Source: Colwellia sp. 75C3 (GTDB taxonomy: Bacteria; Pseudomonadota; Gammaproteobacteria; Enterobacterales; Alteromonadaceae). Taken from it: a stretch of 64,000 bases of DNA. Where the stretch lies: NCBI RefSeq assembly GCF_002836255.1, contig NZ_PJAU01000052.1:1-64000 (forward strand), given 5' to 3'. Made by a program: the position numbers and the translations under genes. The notes under the pieces were generated by a model that had not been told where the DNA came from, searched no databases, and worked only from the letters and a program-made list of their open reading frames with translations. Of this stretch, positions 7,167 through 16,380 are shown piece by piece. Each line of letters opens with the position of its first letter. Position 1 is the first letter of the stretch.

Positions 7167-7262
7167 TATAAGAAATTAAACAAGGACAAATAACCGTTGG
7201 CTGTTTGCTCCTGCGTCGCTTATTTTAGCCAACAATTATTTGCCCATTAACGAGGGCGTTAG
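7167..7262 (+). repeat. attC site with degenerate left end
   Basis: The left end is TATAAGAAATTAAACAAGG, as at 5902. The CCGTTGGCTGTTTGCTCC...TTTTAGCCAACAATTATTTG dyad is intact, ending GAGGGCGTTAGC. Confidence 0.82.
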
Positions 7263-7303
7263 CTACTCCTCATTACTTTTGATTAAGGTGTTCGATTTTG
7301 GAT

Positions 7304-7759
7304 ATGAAAAAAATATTAATCTGTTTGTCTTTTATGATACCTAGTGTTGCATTTGGTTGTCCGTCATTAGAGGGGACTTGGTCATCTTCTATAGAAAAAT
7401 TTGAAACCTTCAATAAACGATGGGCAAACATAGATAACAAAGCTTGGTCTTTTATGATCCAAACGCAAGGGCATGAAGTTATTACGTTCCAGAGCAACAC
7501 AATGATGATTATTGCTACCCCTGAATTGGAACTCAAAATGGGTGAAAGAAAAATAAAGCGTGCACCTAAAGAAGAGCGTATAAACATCAATGTATTAGGC
7601 TGTACGGATAAGAATATCGTTTTGAAGTACGAAAGAAATGGTGTAGTAAAAATATCACAATTGCACTTTGAAAATGATGAAACCTTTTGGGAATATATGG
7701 GGGTTGCTGGTAGAAGCGGTAACGGACATATAAGAGAGTATTACACTAAAACTCAGTAA
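7304..7759 (+). CDS. Unknown secreted cassette protein
   Basis: A 151-residue protein with a signal peptide (hydrophobic core at about residues 4-17, cleavage near AFG-CPS). The residues before the Cys do not form a good lipobox, so a soluble periplasmic product is more likely than a lipoprotein. The mature part contains SLEGTWSS, reminiscent of lipocalin-like domains that open with GTW, but no family can be assigned. The ATG at 7304 is preferred over an in-frame TTG at 7298. Confidence 0.65.
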   Translation: MKKILICLSFMIPSVAFGCPSLEGTWSSSIEKFETFNKRWANIDNKAWSFMIQTQGHEVITFQSNTMMIIATPELELKMGERKIKRAPKEERININVLGCTDKNIVLKYERNGVVKISQLHFENDETFWEYMGVAGRSGNGHIREYYTKTQ

Positions 7760-7766
7760 ACGTAGC

Positions 7767-7861
7767 TATAAGCCAATAAAGCAGGTCTGCTAACAGTTTG
7801 CTCAGTTCCGCTTCGCTACACATTTTAGCAAACTATTAACAGCCCCTTATTGGGGAGTTAG
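7767..7861 (+). repeat. attC site, most divergent, GAGTTAG core
   Basis: Left end TATAAGCCAATAAAGCAGG, the ACAGTTTGCTCAGTTCCGC...TTTTAGCAAACTATTAACAG dyad, ending TGGGGAGTTAG instead of GCGTTAG. It is the last complete site before the array ends. Confidence 0.75.
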
Positions 7862-7886
7862 CCCTTTTTCATAGTATGGAGACAAA

Positions 7887-8687
7887 ATGAAATTTTTAGC
7901 ATTAACCTCACTGTTATTCTCTTTTTCTTGTTTAGCGCAAGTACAAACAATCAATATTGGCGATTTTGATATTGAATATGAATTGTCAGGCTCAGGTAAA
8001 CATATTGTTTTACTTGAAGCCGGAATGACACGTGACTTAAGTGACTGGGATACTATTATTCCAGATATATCAAAAATGGCACGAGTAATACGTTATTCAA
8101 GAGCTGGTAATGGAAACTCATCGAAAACCAATCAACAATTTAGTGCTGAGCAATATGTCAATCATACAAAAAGCTTACTAGACGCCTTAAAAATTAATGA
8201 ACCCATTATTCATATTTCTCATTCATATGGTGGAATGTTAGCAAGAGCGTTTGCTGGTAAATATCCTAATTCAGTAAATGCTTTACTTTTAATAGACCCT
8301 TCCACGGAGCATGATTTAGATATAGTAAAAAAAATAGATCTCTCTAGAGCAATAAAAGAAACCAAATGGATGAAAAGTATAGGCATCAAAGATGGCATGG
8401 CTAATGAGTATTTAGATTATTGGGCAAAAAGACCAATGCCAAATTTCGATGAAATTGGTGATAAGCCATTAACAATAATTACTTCTATTAAAAAGTTTGA
8501 GAATCCAGTCGTACTGCAAATAACAGATTTAGGTAGAGAAAAAATGGCTAAAGCACTTAAGGTTTGGGCTGAAACTTTTCCACAAGGTAAAGCTGTTTTA
8601 ACTAAAAAGAGTAATCACTTTATTCAAAAAGAAGAGCCTGAATTGGTTTTAAAAGAATTAGCTGAATTGATAGCTAAGTTGAAATAA
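7887..8687 (+). CDS. Secreted alpha/beta hydrolase
   Basis: A 266-residue alpha/beta-hydrolase fold protein with an N-terminal signal peptide (cleavage near residue 18, CLA-QVQ). The nucleophile elbow is SHSYGG with Ser113. A likely acid is Asp137 in LLLIDPS, and the catalytic His is about 244 in KSNHFIQK. The ATG follows TATGGAGAC. The substrate is unknown: it could be an esterase, lactonase or peptidase of the prolyl-iminopeptidase type. It is the last gene of the array and has no recognisable attC site after its stop. Confidence 0.85.
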   Translation: MKFLALTSLLFSFSCLAQVQTINIGDFDIEYELSGSGKHIVLLEAGMTRDLSDWDTIIPDISKMARVIRYSRAGNGNSSKTNQQFSAEQYVNHTKSLLDALKINEPIIHISHSYGGMLARAFAGKYPNSVNALLLIDPSTEHDLDIVKKIDLSRAIKETKWMKSIGIKDGMANEYLDYWAKRPMPNFDEIGDKPLTIITSIKKFENPVVLQITDLGREKMAKALKVWAETFPQGKAVLTKKSNHFIQKEEPELVLKELAELIAKLK

Positions 8688-8737
8688 AAGGTGTCCGTTT
8701 TATCGGGGGATAGATCATGTTGTGAATCGCAGGGCTA

Positions 8738-9505
8738 TTATTGTTCTTTGAGCAGTTCACCTAATTCGATGGCTGCCTGACGCAATACTGATTCATACTC
8801 GAGTAACTCATCTAAACTTTTGCGGATAACCGGGGCATGAGTGAAAAGACAAGCAAACAACTTGCCGTCCTGATCTTTAATGGGTACCGCACAGGCAACC
8901 ATACCATCGACAAATTCTTCGTTATCCGTTCCTAGCTCATTTGCCTCAATCTTTAATAGCTCGCTTTCTAATAACCCCGGCTCAGTCAATGTATTACGTG
9001 CCAACTTGTCCAGTGATAGTTTACTGACAATACGGTGACGACGCTCTTTGGGCAGAGAGCTTAAATAAAGTTTACCGCTGGCAGTACACCATACAGGCGT
9101 ATGACTGCCGACAGGTAAATGGATCCGCAACGGCCAATTAGTTTGAACACGATCGTAATAGATCATATCAGTACCATCGGGAATCGAGATACCGCAAGTT
9201 TCACCAATGGTTTCCGCCAGGTTTTTTAATATAGCCTGACGCAACGCTTTAAAACGGCTGCTATGGAGCACCCCTAAAGCGATATTATGCATGCGGTCAC
9301 CTGGAAGCAACAAGCCACGCATATTAATTTGTATATAATTATCAGCTTCAAGTTGCTGCAATAAACGATGTATACTCGGTTTTGGAATATCGAGTAAAAA
9401 GGCCAATTCAGCAGGTGACATAGGTCGCTCGGCACGAGAAATAGCCTCGATAATTTCGAGTACCCGAGTTATAGATGATCCTTTTTCTCTTCGCTGAGCT
9501 GTCAT
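8738..9505 (-). CDS. IclR-family transcriptional regulator
   Basis: A 255-residue IclR regulator. The N-terminal winged helix-turn-helix includes SSITRVLEIIEAI and PMSPAELAFLLDIPKPSIHRLL. The C-terminal effector-binding domain includes SGKLYLSSLP. The start at 9505 is chosen because AGGA lies 7 nt upstream and a good promoter at 9534-9563 places transcription start near 9527. The frame is open to 9592, but that start would lie upstream of this promoter. It follows the last enzyme gene of the catabolic operon by 177 bp and probably controls it. Confidence 0.88.
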   Translation of the reverse strand: MTAQRREKGSSITRVLEIIEAISRAERPMSPAELAFLLDIPKPSIHRLLQQLEADNYIQINMRGLLLPGDRMHNIALGVLHSSRFKALRQAILKNLAETIGETCGISIPDGTDMIYYDRVQTNWPLRIHLPVGSHTPVWCTASGKLYLSSLPKERRHRIVSKLSLDKLARNTLTEPGLLESELLKIEANELGTDNEEFVDGMVACAVPIKDQDGKLFACLFTHAPVIRKSLDELLEYESVLRQAAIELGELLKEQ

Positions 9506-9533
9506 TTTATATCCTGTCATAAATTTCGTGTTC

Positions 9534-9563
9534 ATTATAAGCAAGCCTGACATAGATAGGCAA
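9534..9563 (-). promoter_or_regulatory. Predicted promoter of the IclR gene
   Basis: On the minus strand, -35 TTGCCT (9558-9563) and a consensus -10 TATAAT (9534-9539) are separated by 18 bp. Transcription would start about 22 bp before the chosen ATG. Confidence 0.5.
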
Positions 9564-9594
9564 GCAACAACAGTGTCAAGAACACTTCTCATAA

Positions 9595-9636
9595 ATGATA
9601 AAGGCTAGCCTATCGATGATAAAGACTAGCCAATAG
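9595..9636. promoter_or_regulatory. Two tandem 21-bp direct repeats, possible operator
   Basis: ATGATAAAGGCTAGCCTATCG (9595-9615, 21 bp) is followed at once by a copy at 9616-9636 with about four differences. The 21-bp period equals two DNA turns, placing both sites on one face. They lie just upstream of the IclR promoter and after the stop of mmsA. Confidence 0.4.
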
Positions 9637-9682
9637 GAGCTCATGCACAACGCGCGAGCAATCTTAATTATGCTTGGTTAAC

Positions 9683-11173
9683 TTAAGTTGGCATTGAAAA
9701 CTGTGCACCTTCACGAACTCCGGCAGAAGGCCAACGCTGGGTAACCGTTTTACGTTTGGTGTAAAAGCGTACCGCATCTGGACCGTAGGCATGTAAATCA
9801 CCAAACAAAGAACGCTTCCAACCACCAAAACTGTGATATGCAACAGGAACAGGCAGTGGCACGTTGATACCCACCATACCCACTTGTATGTTGTCAGAGA
9901 AATAACGCGCCGCTTCACCGTCACGGGTAAAGATACAAGTACCATTGCCATATTCGTGGGCATCAATTAAATCCATGGCTTCTTGCATTGTTTGTACCCT
10001 AACAACCTGTAATACCGGACCAAAAATCTCTTCTTTATAACTCACCATATCAGCCGTAACATTATCGATTAGCGTACCACCAACAAAGAAACCATCCGAA
10101 TAACCTTCAACCTGTGGGTTTCGACCATCAACGACAATCGTTGCGCCCTGCTCCTGGGCATGATTAATATAACCAACCACTTTGTCACGATGTTGGGCGG
10201 TAATAACGGGGCCAAAATCATTGCTGCTTTCGCTAAATGCACCCACTTTAAGTCCTGCCATCGCCTTAGTCATTTTTTCAACTAAGGCATCACCAGCGAC
10301 ATCACCAACGGCAACAGCAACAGATAATGCCATGCAACGCTCACCAGAAGAGCCAAAGGCAGCACCCAGTAACTGATTAACTGCATTGTCCATATCAGCA
10401 TCTGGCATCACGATGGCATGATTTTTAGCGCCACCTAATGCCTGACAACGTTTACCATTCGCGTTAGCGGTAGCATAAATATATTCAGCAATTGGTGTTG
10501 AGCCAACAAAGCTAACGGCTTTAACACGTTGATCAGACAACAACACATCAACTGCGACCTTGTCGCCATTAACTACATTCATCACACCATCGGGTAGTCC
10601 CGCTTCTTTTAATAACTGAGCAATAAATAATGTTGAGCTTGGATCGCGCTCTGACGGTTTCAAAATGAAACAATTACCACAAGCAATAGCCATTGGAAAC
10701 ATCCACAGTGGCACCATCGCAGGGAAATTAAATGGCGTGATACCAGCAACAACACCTAAAGGCTGAAATTCACTCCATGAATCAATATTTGGTCCAACAT
10801 TTTTACTGTGCTCCCCTTTTAATAATTCTGGTGCGCCACAAGCATATTCAACATTCTCGATACCGCGTTGTAATTCGCCCGCAGCATCATGGGATATTTT
10901 ACCGTGCTCTTCACCTATCATTTTGCAAATTTTATCGGCATTGGCTTCAAGCAATTCTTTAAAACGAAACATCACTCGCGCACGTTTGATCGGCGTCGTA
11001 TTACGCCATGCAGGGAATGCAGCTTGAGCACAGCTAATTGCTTGCTCTACTGTTTCAACAGAAGCTAATGCCACTTGTCGAATCGCCTGACCCGTTGCTG
11101 GGTTAAATACATCTTGAGTGCGAGTAGCATCGGTGCTGATTTCACCGTTAATTAAGTGTCCAATAGTATTCAT
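9683..11173 (-). CDS. mmsA: CoA-acylating methylmalonate-semialdehyde dehydrogenase (DddC-like)
   Basis: A 496-residue aldehyde dehydrogenase of the MMSDH type. It has FQPLGVVAGITPFNFPAMVP at 136-155, GSTPIAEYIY, and the catalytic Cys280 in GSSGERCMALS. The general-base Glu of ordinary ALDHs is replaced in LGGAKNH, as is typical for the CoA-dependent subfamily. It oxidises methylmalonate or malonate semialdehyde to propionyl- or acetyl-CoA with NAD and CoA, releasing CO2. AGGA precedes the ATG. It follows an iron alcohol dehydrogenase by 44 bp, so malonate semialdehyde from 3-hydroxypropionate is the likely substrate. Confidence 0.93.
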   Translation of the reverse strand: MNTIGHLINGEISTDATRTQDVFNPATGQAIRQVALASVETVEQAISCAQAAFPAWRNTTPIKRARVMFRFKELLEANADKICKMIGEEHGKISHDAAGELQRGIENVEYACGAPELLKGEHSKNVGPNIDSWSEFQPLGVVAGITPFNFPAMVPLWMFPMAIACGNCFILKPSERDPSSTLFIAQLLKEAGLPDGVMNVVNGDKVAVDVLLSDQRVKAVSFVGSTPIAEYIYATANANGKRCQALGGAKNHAIVMPDADMDNAVNQLLGAAFGSSGERCMALSVAVAVGDVAGDALVEKMTKAMAGLKVGAFSESSNDFGPVITAQHRDKVVGYINHAQEQGATIVVDGRNPQVEGYSDGFFVGGTLIDNVTADMVSYKEEIFGPVLQVVRVQTMQEAMDLIDAHEYGNGTCIFTRDGEAARYFSDNIQVGMVGINVPLPVPVAYHSFGGWKRSLFGDLHAYGPDAVRFYTKRKTVTQRWPSAGVREGAQFSMPT

Positions 11174-11217
11174 AAATAATTCCTAATATTAAAAAATAAT
11201 AATTTAACTAGCAGGGT

Positions 11218-12378
11218 TTAATCCCACAGCCCTTGATAAATAGCGACCATATCGCTGATAGACGGTTCAATCGGGTTATTAGCTGGAGAGCCTGAAGCTA
11301 ATGCTTGCTCGGCCATGGTTTGACAAACGTCGAAAAATTCATCGCGCTTAATACCAAATTGCTCTGGCGTTGGCACAGCTAATTCATCGTTCAATGCACG
11401 AAGTTCAATTAATAGTTTCTGATTAGCGATCTCATTGCTGTCTTGCGCGGTTGTGATACCCATAGCTCGCGCACAATCAGCATAGCGTTCTGCTGCCGCT
11501 GGCATTGAGTAAGCGGTAACACTTGGTAATAACATTGCATTTGAAAGGCCATGGGGCACATGAAAAAAAGCACCTATCGGGCGACTCATGCCATGCACTA
11601 AGGCCACTGATGCATTAGAAAACGCAACGCCAGCTAAGGTAGAACCAAGCATCATAGCTTCACGAGCACGTTGATCTTCACCATTGTGATAGGCTTTGCG
11701 CAAGTTTGGTCCAATCAATTTCATCGCAGCAATTGCCTGACTATCACTGTATGGATTGGCTTTTTTACTCACATAAGCTTCAATAGCATGGGTTAATGCA
11801 TCAATGCCAGTATCGGCGGTTATTCTTGGCGGCAAACTGATGGTTAACTTATAATCCACCAACGCCGCAACGGGCATAAAACCAATGCCGACACAAAGCA
11901 TTTTTTCATCAGTGGTTTCATCAGTGATGATGGTAAACCTTGTTACTTCAGAGCCAGTCCCAGCAGTGGTAGGTACTGCAATGACAGGCAAGCCTTGTTC
12001 CATGACCATGCGGGGAAAGCGATAATCTTGCATCACGCCGCCATGTTTGGCCAAAATCGCGATCGCCTTCGCACTATCAATCGGGCTTCCGCCACCTAGA
12101 GCAATAATACAGTCGTAATTACCCTTCTGTGCCTTTTCAACACCCGCTTGAATGGATTCTACCGTGGGCTCTGGCACAGTATCATCAAAGATAGGGGCAG
12201 AAATATTTTGTGCTCCTAAACTCATTTGAATACGACCGGCATATCCCAGTGCTACCATCATTTTGTCGGTAATGATCAAGGGGCGGTTGCAGCCAAGGCT
12301 AACTAATATATTAGGTATTTGCAGGATAGCATCTTCACCTACCTGCATAATACGTGGCAGAATAACTTGAGTAGACAT
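11218..12378 (-). CDS. Iron-containing alcohol dehydrogenase (DddB-like)
   Basis: A 386-residue group III alcohol dehydrogenase. The nucleotide-binding motif GGGSPIDSAKA lies near residue 97. Metal-ligand regions are TGIDALTHAIEAYVS and VALVHGMSRPIGAFFHVPHG. In its operon it probably oxidises 3-hydroxypropionate to malonate semialdehyde, as the related DddB does in DMSP/acrylate catabolism; another short hydroxy acid is possible. It lies 86 bp after the hydratase gene and 44 bp before mmsA. Confidence 0.88.
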   Translation of the reverse strand: MSTQVILPRIMQVGEDAILQIPNILVSLGCNRPLIITDKMMVALGYAGRIQMSLGAQNISAPIFDDTVPEPTVESIQAGVEKAQKGNYDCIIALGGGSPIDSAKAIAILAKHGGVMQDYRFPRMVMEQGLPVIAVPTTAGTGSEVTRFTIITDETTDEKMLCVGIGFMPVAALVDYKLTISLPPRITADTGIDALTHAIEAYVSKKANPYSDSQAIAAMKLIGPNLRKAYHNGEDQRAREAMMLGSTLAGVAFSNASVALVHGMSRPIGAFFHVPHGLSNAMLLPSVTAYSMPAAAERYADCARAMGITTAQDSNEIANQKLLIELRALNDELAVPTPEQFGIKRDEFFDVCQTMAEQALASGSPANNPIEPSISDMVAIYQGLWD

Positions 12379-12464
12379 ATCAACTTCTCTCTATTTTTTA
12401 AACATAAGGGCTTGTGGTTTCTTCAATATCAAAGGTCTCACCACCACCCGCGAATTAGATTATT

Positions 12465-13343
12465 CTAACGATGACGAAAAACAGGTGCTCGCTTGGCGAT
12501 AAACGCATGCATACCTTCTTTTTGCCCTTCTGTAGCAAAGGCTGCCTGAAATAACCGACGCTCATGACGCATTCCTTCAGTTAGGCTGGTCTCAAAGGCT
12601 ACGTTTACCGCTTCTTTAGCCATACGTACCGCAGGACTGTTATACCCTGCAATAGTATGTGCTGCTTCTAGTGCGGTTTGTAACAGCTCTTTACCCGGCA
12701 CAACTCTCGCTACTAGGCCAGCAGCTTTTGCTTCATGAACATCAATTGTTCGACCGGTTAAGACAAGGTCCATCGCCAGTGACTTACCGACTGCATTAGC
12801 CAAGCGTTGTGAGCCACCGATACCAGGTAAAATACCAAGCTTAATTTCTGGTTGTCCAAACTGGGCATCTTCAGAGGCAATGATAAAATCACACATCAAC
12901 GCTAGCTCACAGCCCCCACCTAGCGCATAACCACTAACGGCAGCAATGATAGGTTTACTGATTGAACGCAATTCATCCCAGGGTGCAAAGATATCGTCAC
13001 AATAAAATTCGGCGTAAGTCAGATTTGCCATTTCCTCAATATCTGCCCCAGCGGCAAATGCTCTAGCACTGCCGGTAATAACAATCGCGCCAATATTATC
13101 GTCGGCGTCAAAGGCCTTTAAGGTATCAACAACTTCTCTGGCAAGTTGTCTACTTAGGGCATTTAGGCTTTTAGGCCTATGAAGGGTGATCATACCTACC
13201 CGTTCACGGCGTTCGACCAATATGGTTTCCATCGCTGCTACCGTCGGTTGAGCGGCAATTACAGATTCGGCATTTTCTTTGCTTTCTCTACTTTGCTGCT
13301 CTGTGCTATCGGGTTTAGATTTAACACCTTTTTTACTGTTCAT
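12465..13343 (-). CDS. Enoyl-CoA hydratase with hydrophilic N-terminal extension (AcuK-like)
   Basis: A 292-residue crotonase. Both catalytic glutamates are present: Glu146 in [11 protein letters not shown] and Glu166 in [10 protein letters not shown]. The oxyanion region reads [11 protein letters not shown]. Unlike typical 257-residue bacterial enzymes it starts with about 37 charged, low-complexity residues before METILVERR; an internal start at Met38 is possible but lacks a good ribosome site. It probably hydrates acryloyl-CoA to 3-hydroxypropionyl-CoA, judged from its neighbours. It is 31 bp downstream of the CoA-transferase gene. Confidence 0.9.
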   Translation of the reverse strand: MNSKKGVKSKPDSTEQQSRESKENAESVIAAQPTVAAMETILVERRERVGMITLHRPKSLNALSRQLAREVVDTLKAFDADDNIGAIVITGSARAFAAGADIEEMANLTYAEFYCDDIFAPWDELRSISKPIIAAVSGYALGGGCELALMCDFIIASEDAQFGQPEIKLGILPGIGGSQRLANAVGKSLAMDLVLTGRTIDVHEAKAAGLVARVVPGKELLQTALEAAHTIAGYNSPAVRMAKEAVNVAFETSLTEGMRHERRLFQAAFATEGQKEGMHAFIAKRAPVFRHR

Positions 13344-13374
13344 AATTCGATTCTCTCTTTTGGCATATGAAGGA

Positions 13375-14643
13375 TTAAGTGGCAGAAGTGGCTTTGGAAT
13401 GACTCTCTAGCTCACTATCACCCGAATTCTTTTGAGGTTGAGGGCTCGGCGCATACGCACCGTTGTTTGCCATCAATTCTGCTAAGATTGCCTCGCGGTG
13501 CTCGTTAAGCGCTGGGGACTTGAGCGGTACCTCGGGATCAATTTCTGATACTGAGCTCATCTTTATTGGGTTACCGGCCGTTCGTATTGCTCTCTCGTTT
13601 TCCCCTTTTACTTTAACGATCATGTTACGAGCTAGGAGTTGTGGGTGGGTAAATAATTTATCAATGCTATTTATCGGTGAGCAAGGTACTCCAGCTTCAT
13701 TGAGGGCATCAATCCAATGCTGCATTGGCTCGCTGAGTGTTATTGCCTCAACATCTTTAACCAGTTGTTTACGGTTTTGCACACGTAAATCGTTGGTTAA
13801 GAATTGTTCTTCTAAGGCCATTTGAGGAGAGCCTAACGCATCCATCATGAGCAAGAATAACGTATCATTACCGGCACAGATCACGAACTTTCCATCCTTT
13901 GCGGCAAAGGTTTCAAAGGGTGCAAGCGATGGATGATTGTCACCGGTGCGTGTTGGCACAATCCCTTCCACGTCATATCTTGCTAGTGCCGTTTCCATCA
14001 ACGCCGCCTGGCAATCTAGCATGCCTATATCGACTCGAGTTCCTTGAGCATCACGGGTTCGACTATAGAGTGCCGACAAGATACCAATAACACCAAAGAG
14101 TGCCGCACCTAAGTCACCAAAGCTGGTGCCAACGCGAGCAGGCTCTTCATCTGGCCAGCCCGTCAAACTCATCACCCCGCCCATGGCCTGTACCACCATA
14201 TCGTAGCCTGGTAATTCACTAAATGGGCCGCTGTGACCAAAACCTGAAATCGACGTATAAATAATATGAGGATGCGTTTTTTCAAGGCGCTCAGGCCCGT
14301 AACCCAGACGTTCCATCACTCCAGGTCGAAAATTCTCTACCACCACATCACAACTGTCCAACAGGCGCTCTAGTAGTTCGCGGTCGCGTGGTGATTTAAT
14401 ATCCAGTGAAATACTTTCTTTACCACGATTGAAGCACATGAAATAGGCCGAATCAACGCCAACAAAAGGCCCAAATGCACGCGTATCATCGCCAGTGCCA
14501 AATCGTTCAATTTTAATAACCCGCGCACCAAGATCCGCCAAAACCATGGTGCAATAAGGTCCTGCTAGCACACGAGAGAAGTCCAACACGGTAACTCCAG
14601 ACAAAGGGCCTGGCTTTTCATCTGTTTCACTTATTTGATTCAT
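13375..14643 (-). CDS. CaiB/BaiF family III CoA-transferase (AcuN-like)
   Basis: A 422-residue family III CoA-transferase. It has [18 protein letters not shown] and [19 protein letters not shown] at the N-terminus, [11 protein letters not shown], and [20 protein letters not shown], where Asp177 matches the family nucleophile. The last ~25 residues are polar and low in complexity. It transfers CoA between acyl groups without free intermediates. As first gene of an operon with hydratase, iron ADH and MMSDH, it most likely activates acrylate or 3-hydroxypropionate. Confidence 0.9.
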   Translation of the reverse strand: MNQISETDEKPGPLSGVTVLDFSRVLAGPYCTMVLADLGARVIKIERFGTGDDTRAFGPFVGVDSAYFMCFNRGKESISLDIKSPRDRELLERLLDSCDVVVENFRPGVMERLGYGPERLEKTHPHIIYTSISGFGHSGPFSELPGYDMVVQAMGGVMSLTGWPDEEPARVGTSFGDLGAALFGVIGILSALYSRTRDAQGTRVDIGMLDCQAALMETALARYDVEGIVPTRTGDNHPSLAPFETFAAKDGKFVICAGNDTLFLLMMDALGSPQMALEEQFLTNDLRVQNRKQLVKDVEAITLSEPMQHWIDALNEAGVPCSPINSIDKLFTHPQLLARNMIVKVKGENERAIRTAGNPIKMSSVSEIDPEVPLKSPALNEHREAILAELMANNGAYAPSPQPQKNSGDSELESHSKATSAT

Positions 14644-15402
14644 AATTGCTAATCCGAAGGTTGGTTAAAACTTACGAGCAGTCAAAATGAGACAGAACGT
14701 ATCGAATTAACAACACTACAGAAAGTCACATAATGAGTCAATACGTATCAATATATACTTTAGTAGTAGGGTGTTATTAACAATAGATATAAGTGATATG
14801 GAAGACTGCACTATCAATCAAACAACAATATCGCTTATATTCAAACAGTTAGTAACATAAAGCCACTAAACCCAATTGACTAAGGCTAACTTACAGGATT
14901 TGTTCAAATGCAGTGGTACATATGATTCAAGAGAATAATTATTCAGCTTTAACACTCAGGAGCTAACTTTTATGAAGTATTTTGAAATCGGTTTATCGCT
15001 AATAAAAGTGTCATGAGTATTTTTATTAGCAAGGGATTTAGCAGACATGAGTACAATAGATTTAATACATAAGAAATCACGTAAATCGGTATTAATATAA
15101 TGTCCGCTTTACGTATTTCAAATCAAATTTGAGTATTTATTTTTCAAGTTTCAAGATGAAGATTTAGAACACTTCATTATCTAATGTAGGGAAGATTTTG
15201 TCGGATCAGTTACCGTTAGATAAGCCAAGCGTAAGGTCCGCTATCGTCTCAAAGCAGTCATCGAACTAGCCCCTCGCTCTATCGCTTTGAGGAAATAGCC
15301 CCCTAAGTTTTCATTTTAATTTAGACTGCTATGTACAAAAAGGGGATATTATTCAGGCCTAATTTAGCTCCATCTGCTCAAGGTAACTTATGTTCAGTTT
15401 TA
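14644..15402. other. Intergenic region, 759 bp
   Basis: It holds the promoter region of the minus-strand catabolic operon near its left end. A CGTATC-containing word occurs twice (about 14698 and 14744), perhaps regulator half-sites. No ORF above 15 codons with a start and ribosome site was seen in the rest. Confidence 0.4.
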
Positions 15403-16380
15403 TTAGCTTATTAGCTTTTTAAGCTTCTTTTTTAGTTTCTTAATTTTACTTTTTAAATCGTCATCTTCACCAACATTAATATTGGCAATATAGCTTTGGG
15501 CTTTATCTAACTCTTTATTGTGAATATAAAGTTGTACCAAACGATACTCTGCCCATGGCTTATATTGTTCATCGGCTAATGGTATCGCCTCAATAAGTGA
15601 CTCAATGCCTAATTCAATTTCTTGTCTTGATTCGGCAGAAACCTTACCTTGTTGATATAAAGCACGACTTTTTTCTTCATTGTCTTTGGCATGTTTTATT
15701 GCAAGATTTAAATCAATACGGGCTTTTTTCCACGCTTCATCTTTAATATAAGCACTTGCTCTAGTCAAATATAATGCAGCGCTTTCAGGAAATTCTTTTA
15801 AACCTTCAAGCAACGTTTGCTCGGCTAAATCAGCTTTTTCAATTTGCCAATAAACATTGGCTAGTTGTTCATAACCTTGCTCTTTATTAAAGCTTTGCAG
15901 TTGCTTTGCATAGGTAAGCGCTTTATCTGTATCACCACCTGCAATGCTCGGCGCTCCTAAATGAAAACCAATCAAGGTATTTAACGCATCTTCATGAACG
16001 GGGTTTAATTTAATTGTTTTATCCATCGCTTCTAGAAAATCTTCGGCATAACCTAGCTTTGAAAAAATACTCGCTTTTTGTGCCATGATCACTGCGCTAA
16101 CACCTAAGTAATAATTTACGTCAATGTTTTCGGTATGGTCATCGCGTAATTCTTCAAAATAATCAAACGCTTCTTCAGTTTTATCTTTTTGCAATAAAAT
16201 TCTGCCACTTAATATTTTCCCTTCAATACTTTGCTTCTCTTCCAAGGACAGTTCATTAAAAGCAATTTTAGCAGCTTTTACATCATCATTTTCTAAAGCC
16301 GTAGCAACAAGGGTAGTATCTGCGTAGCTCGTAATGCTCATTGCTGCGGATAAAGCTAAAGCAATTAATTTTTTATTCAT
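15403..16380 (-). CDS. Secreted TPR-repeat protein
   Basis: A 325-residue periplasmic protein. A signal peptide (MNKKLIALALSAAMSITSYA) precedes helical TPR-like repeats across most of the mature chain, for example DEAWKKARIDLNLAIKHAKD and a run with DVNYYLGVSAV. It ends in a Lys-rich helix. TPR proteins are protein-interaction scaffolds; the partner is unknown. AGGAAG lies 5 nt before the ATG. It stands alone between two long spacers. Confidence 0.8.
   Translation of the reverse strand: MNKKLIALALSAAMSITSYADTTLVATALENDDVKAAKIAFNELSLEEKQSIEGKILSGRILLQKDKTEEAFDYFEELRDDHTENIDVNYYLGVSAVIMAQKASIFSKLGYAEDFLEAMDKTIKLNPVHEDALNTLIGFHLGAPSIAGGDTDKALTYAKQLQSFNKEQGYEQLANVYWQIEKADLAEQTLLEGLKEFPESAALYLTRASAYIKDEAWKKARIDLNLAIKHAKDNEEKSRALYQQGKVSAESRQEIELGIESLIEAIPLADEQYKPWAEYRLVQLYIHNKELDKAQSYIANINVGEDDDLKSKIKKLKKKLKKLIS

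Larger units (their letters stand above)
1..8690 (+). mobile_element. Chromosomal integron cassette array, distal part
   Basis: About a dozen short gene cassettes are separated by 87-96 bp attC-like sites. Each starts with TAACAAG or a variant, contains an imperfect GTTGGCT...TTTAGCCAAC dyad, and ends with GCGTTAG or a variant. Genes mostly lie on the + strand just upstream of a site, so the array reads left to right and its attI/integrase end should lie left of position 1. No integrase is in the window. The array stops after the hydrolase gene ending at 8687. The genes have no common function, as expected for a sedentary chromosomal integron. Confidence 0.9.

Noticed and set aside
9664-9966. 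Overlapping minus-strand frame at the end of mmsA
   Set aside because: It lies fully within the well-supported mmsA coding sequence in another frame.
14644-15402. DMSP lyase or transporter gene beside the acrylate-like operon
   Set aside because: No reading frame of suitable length exists in the spacer.
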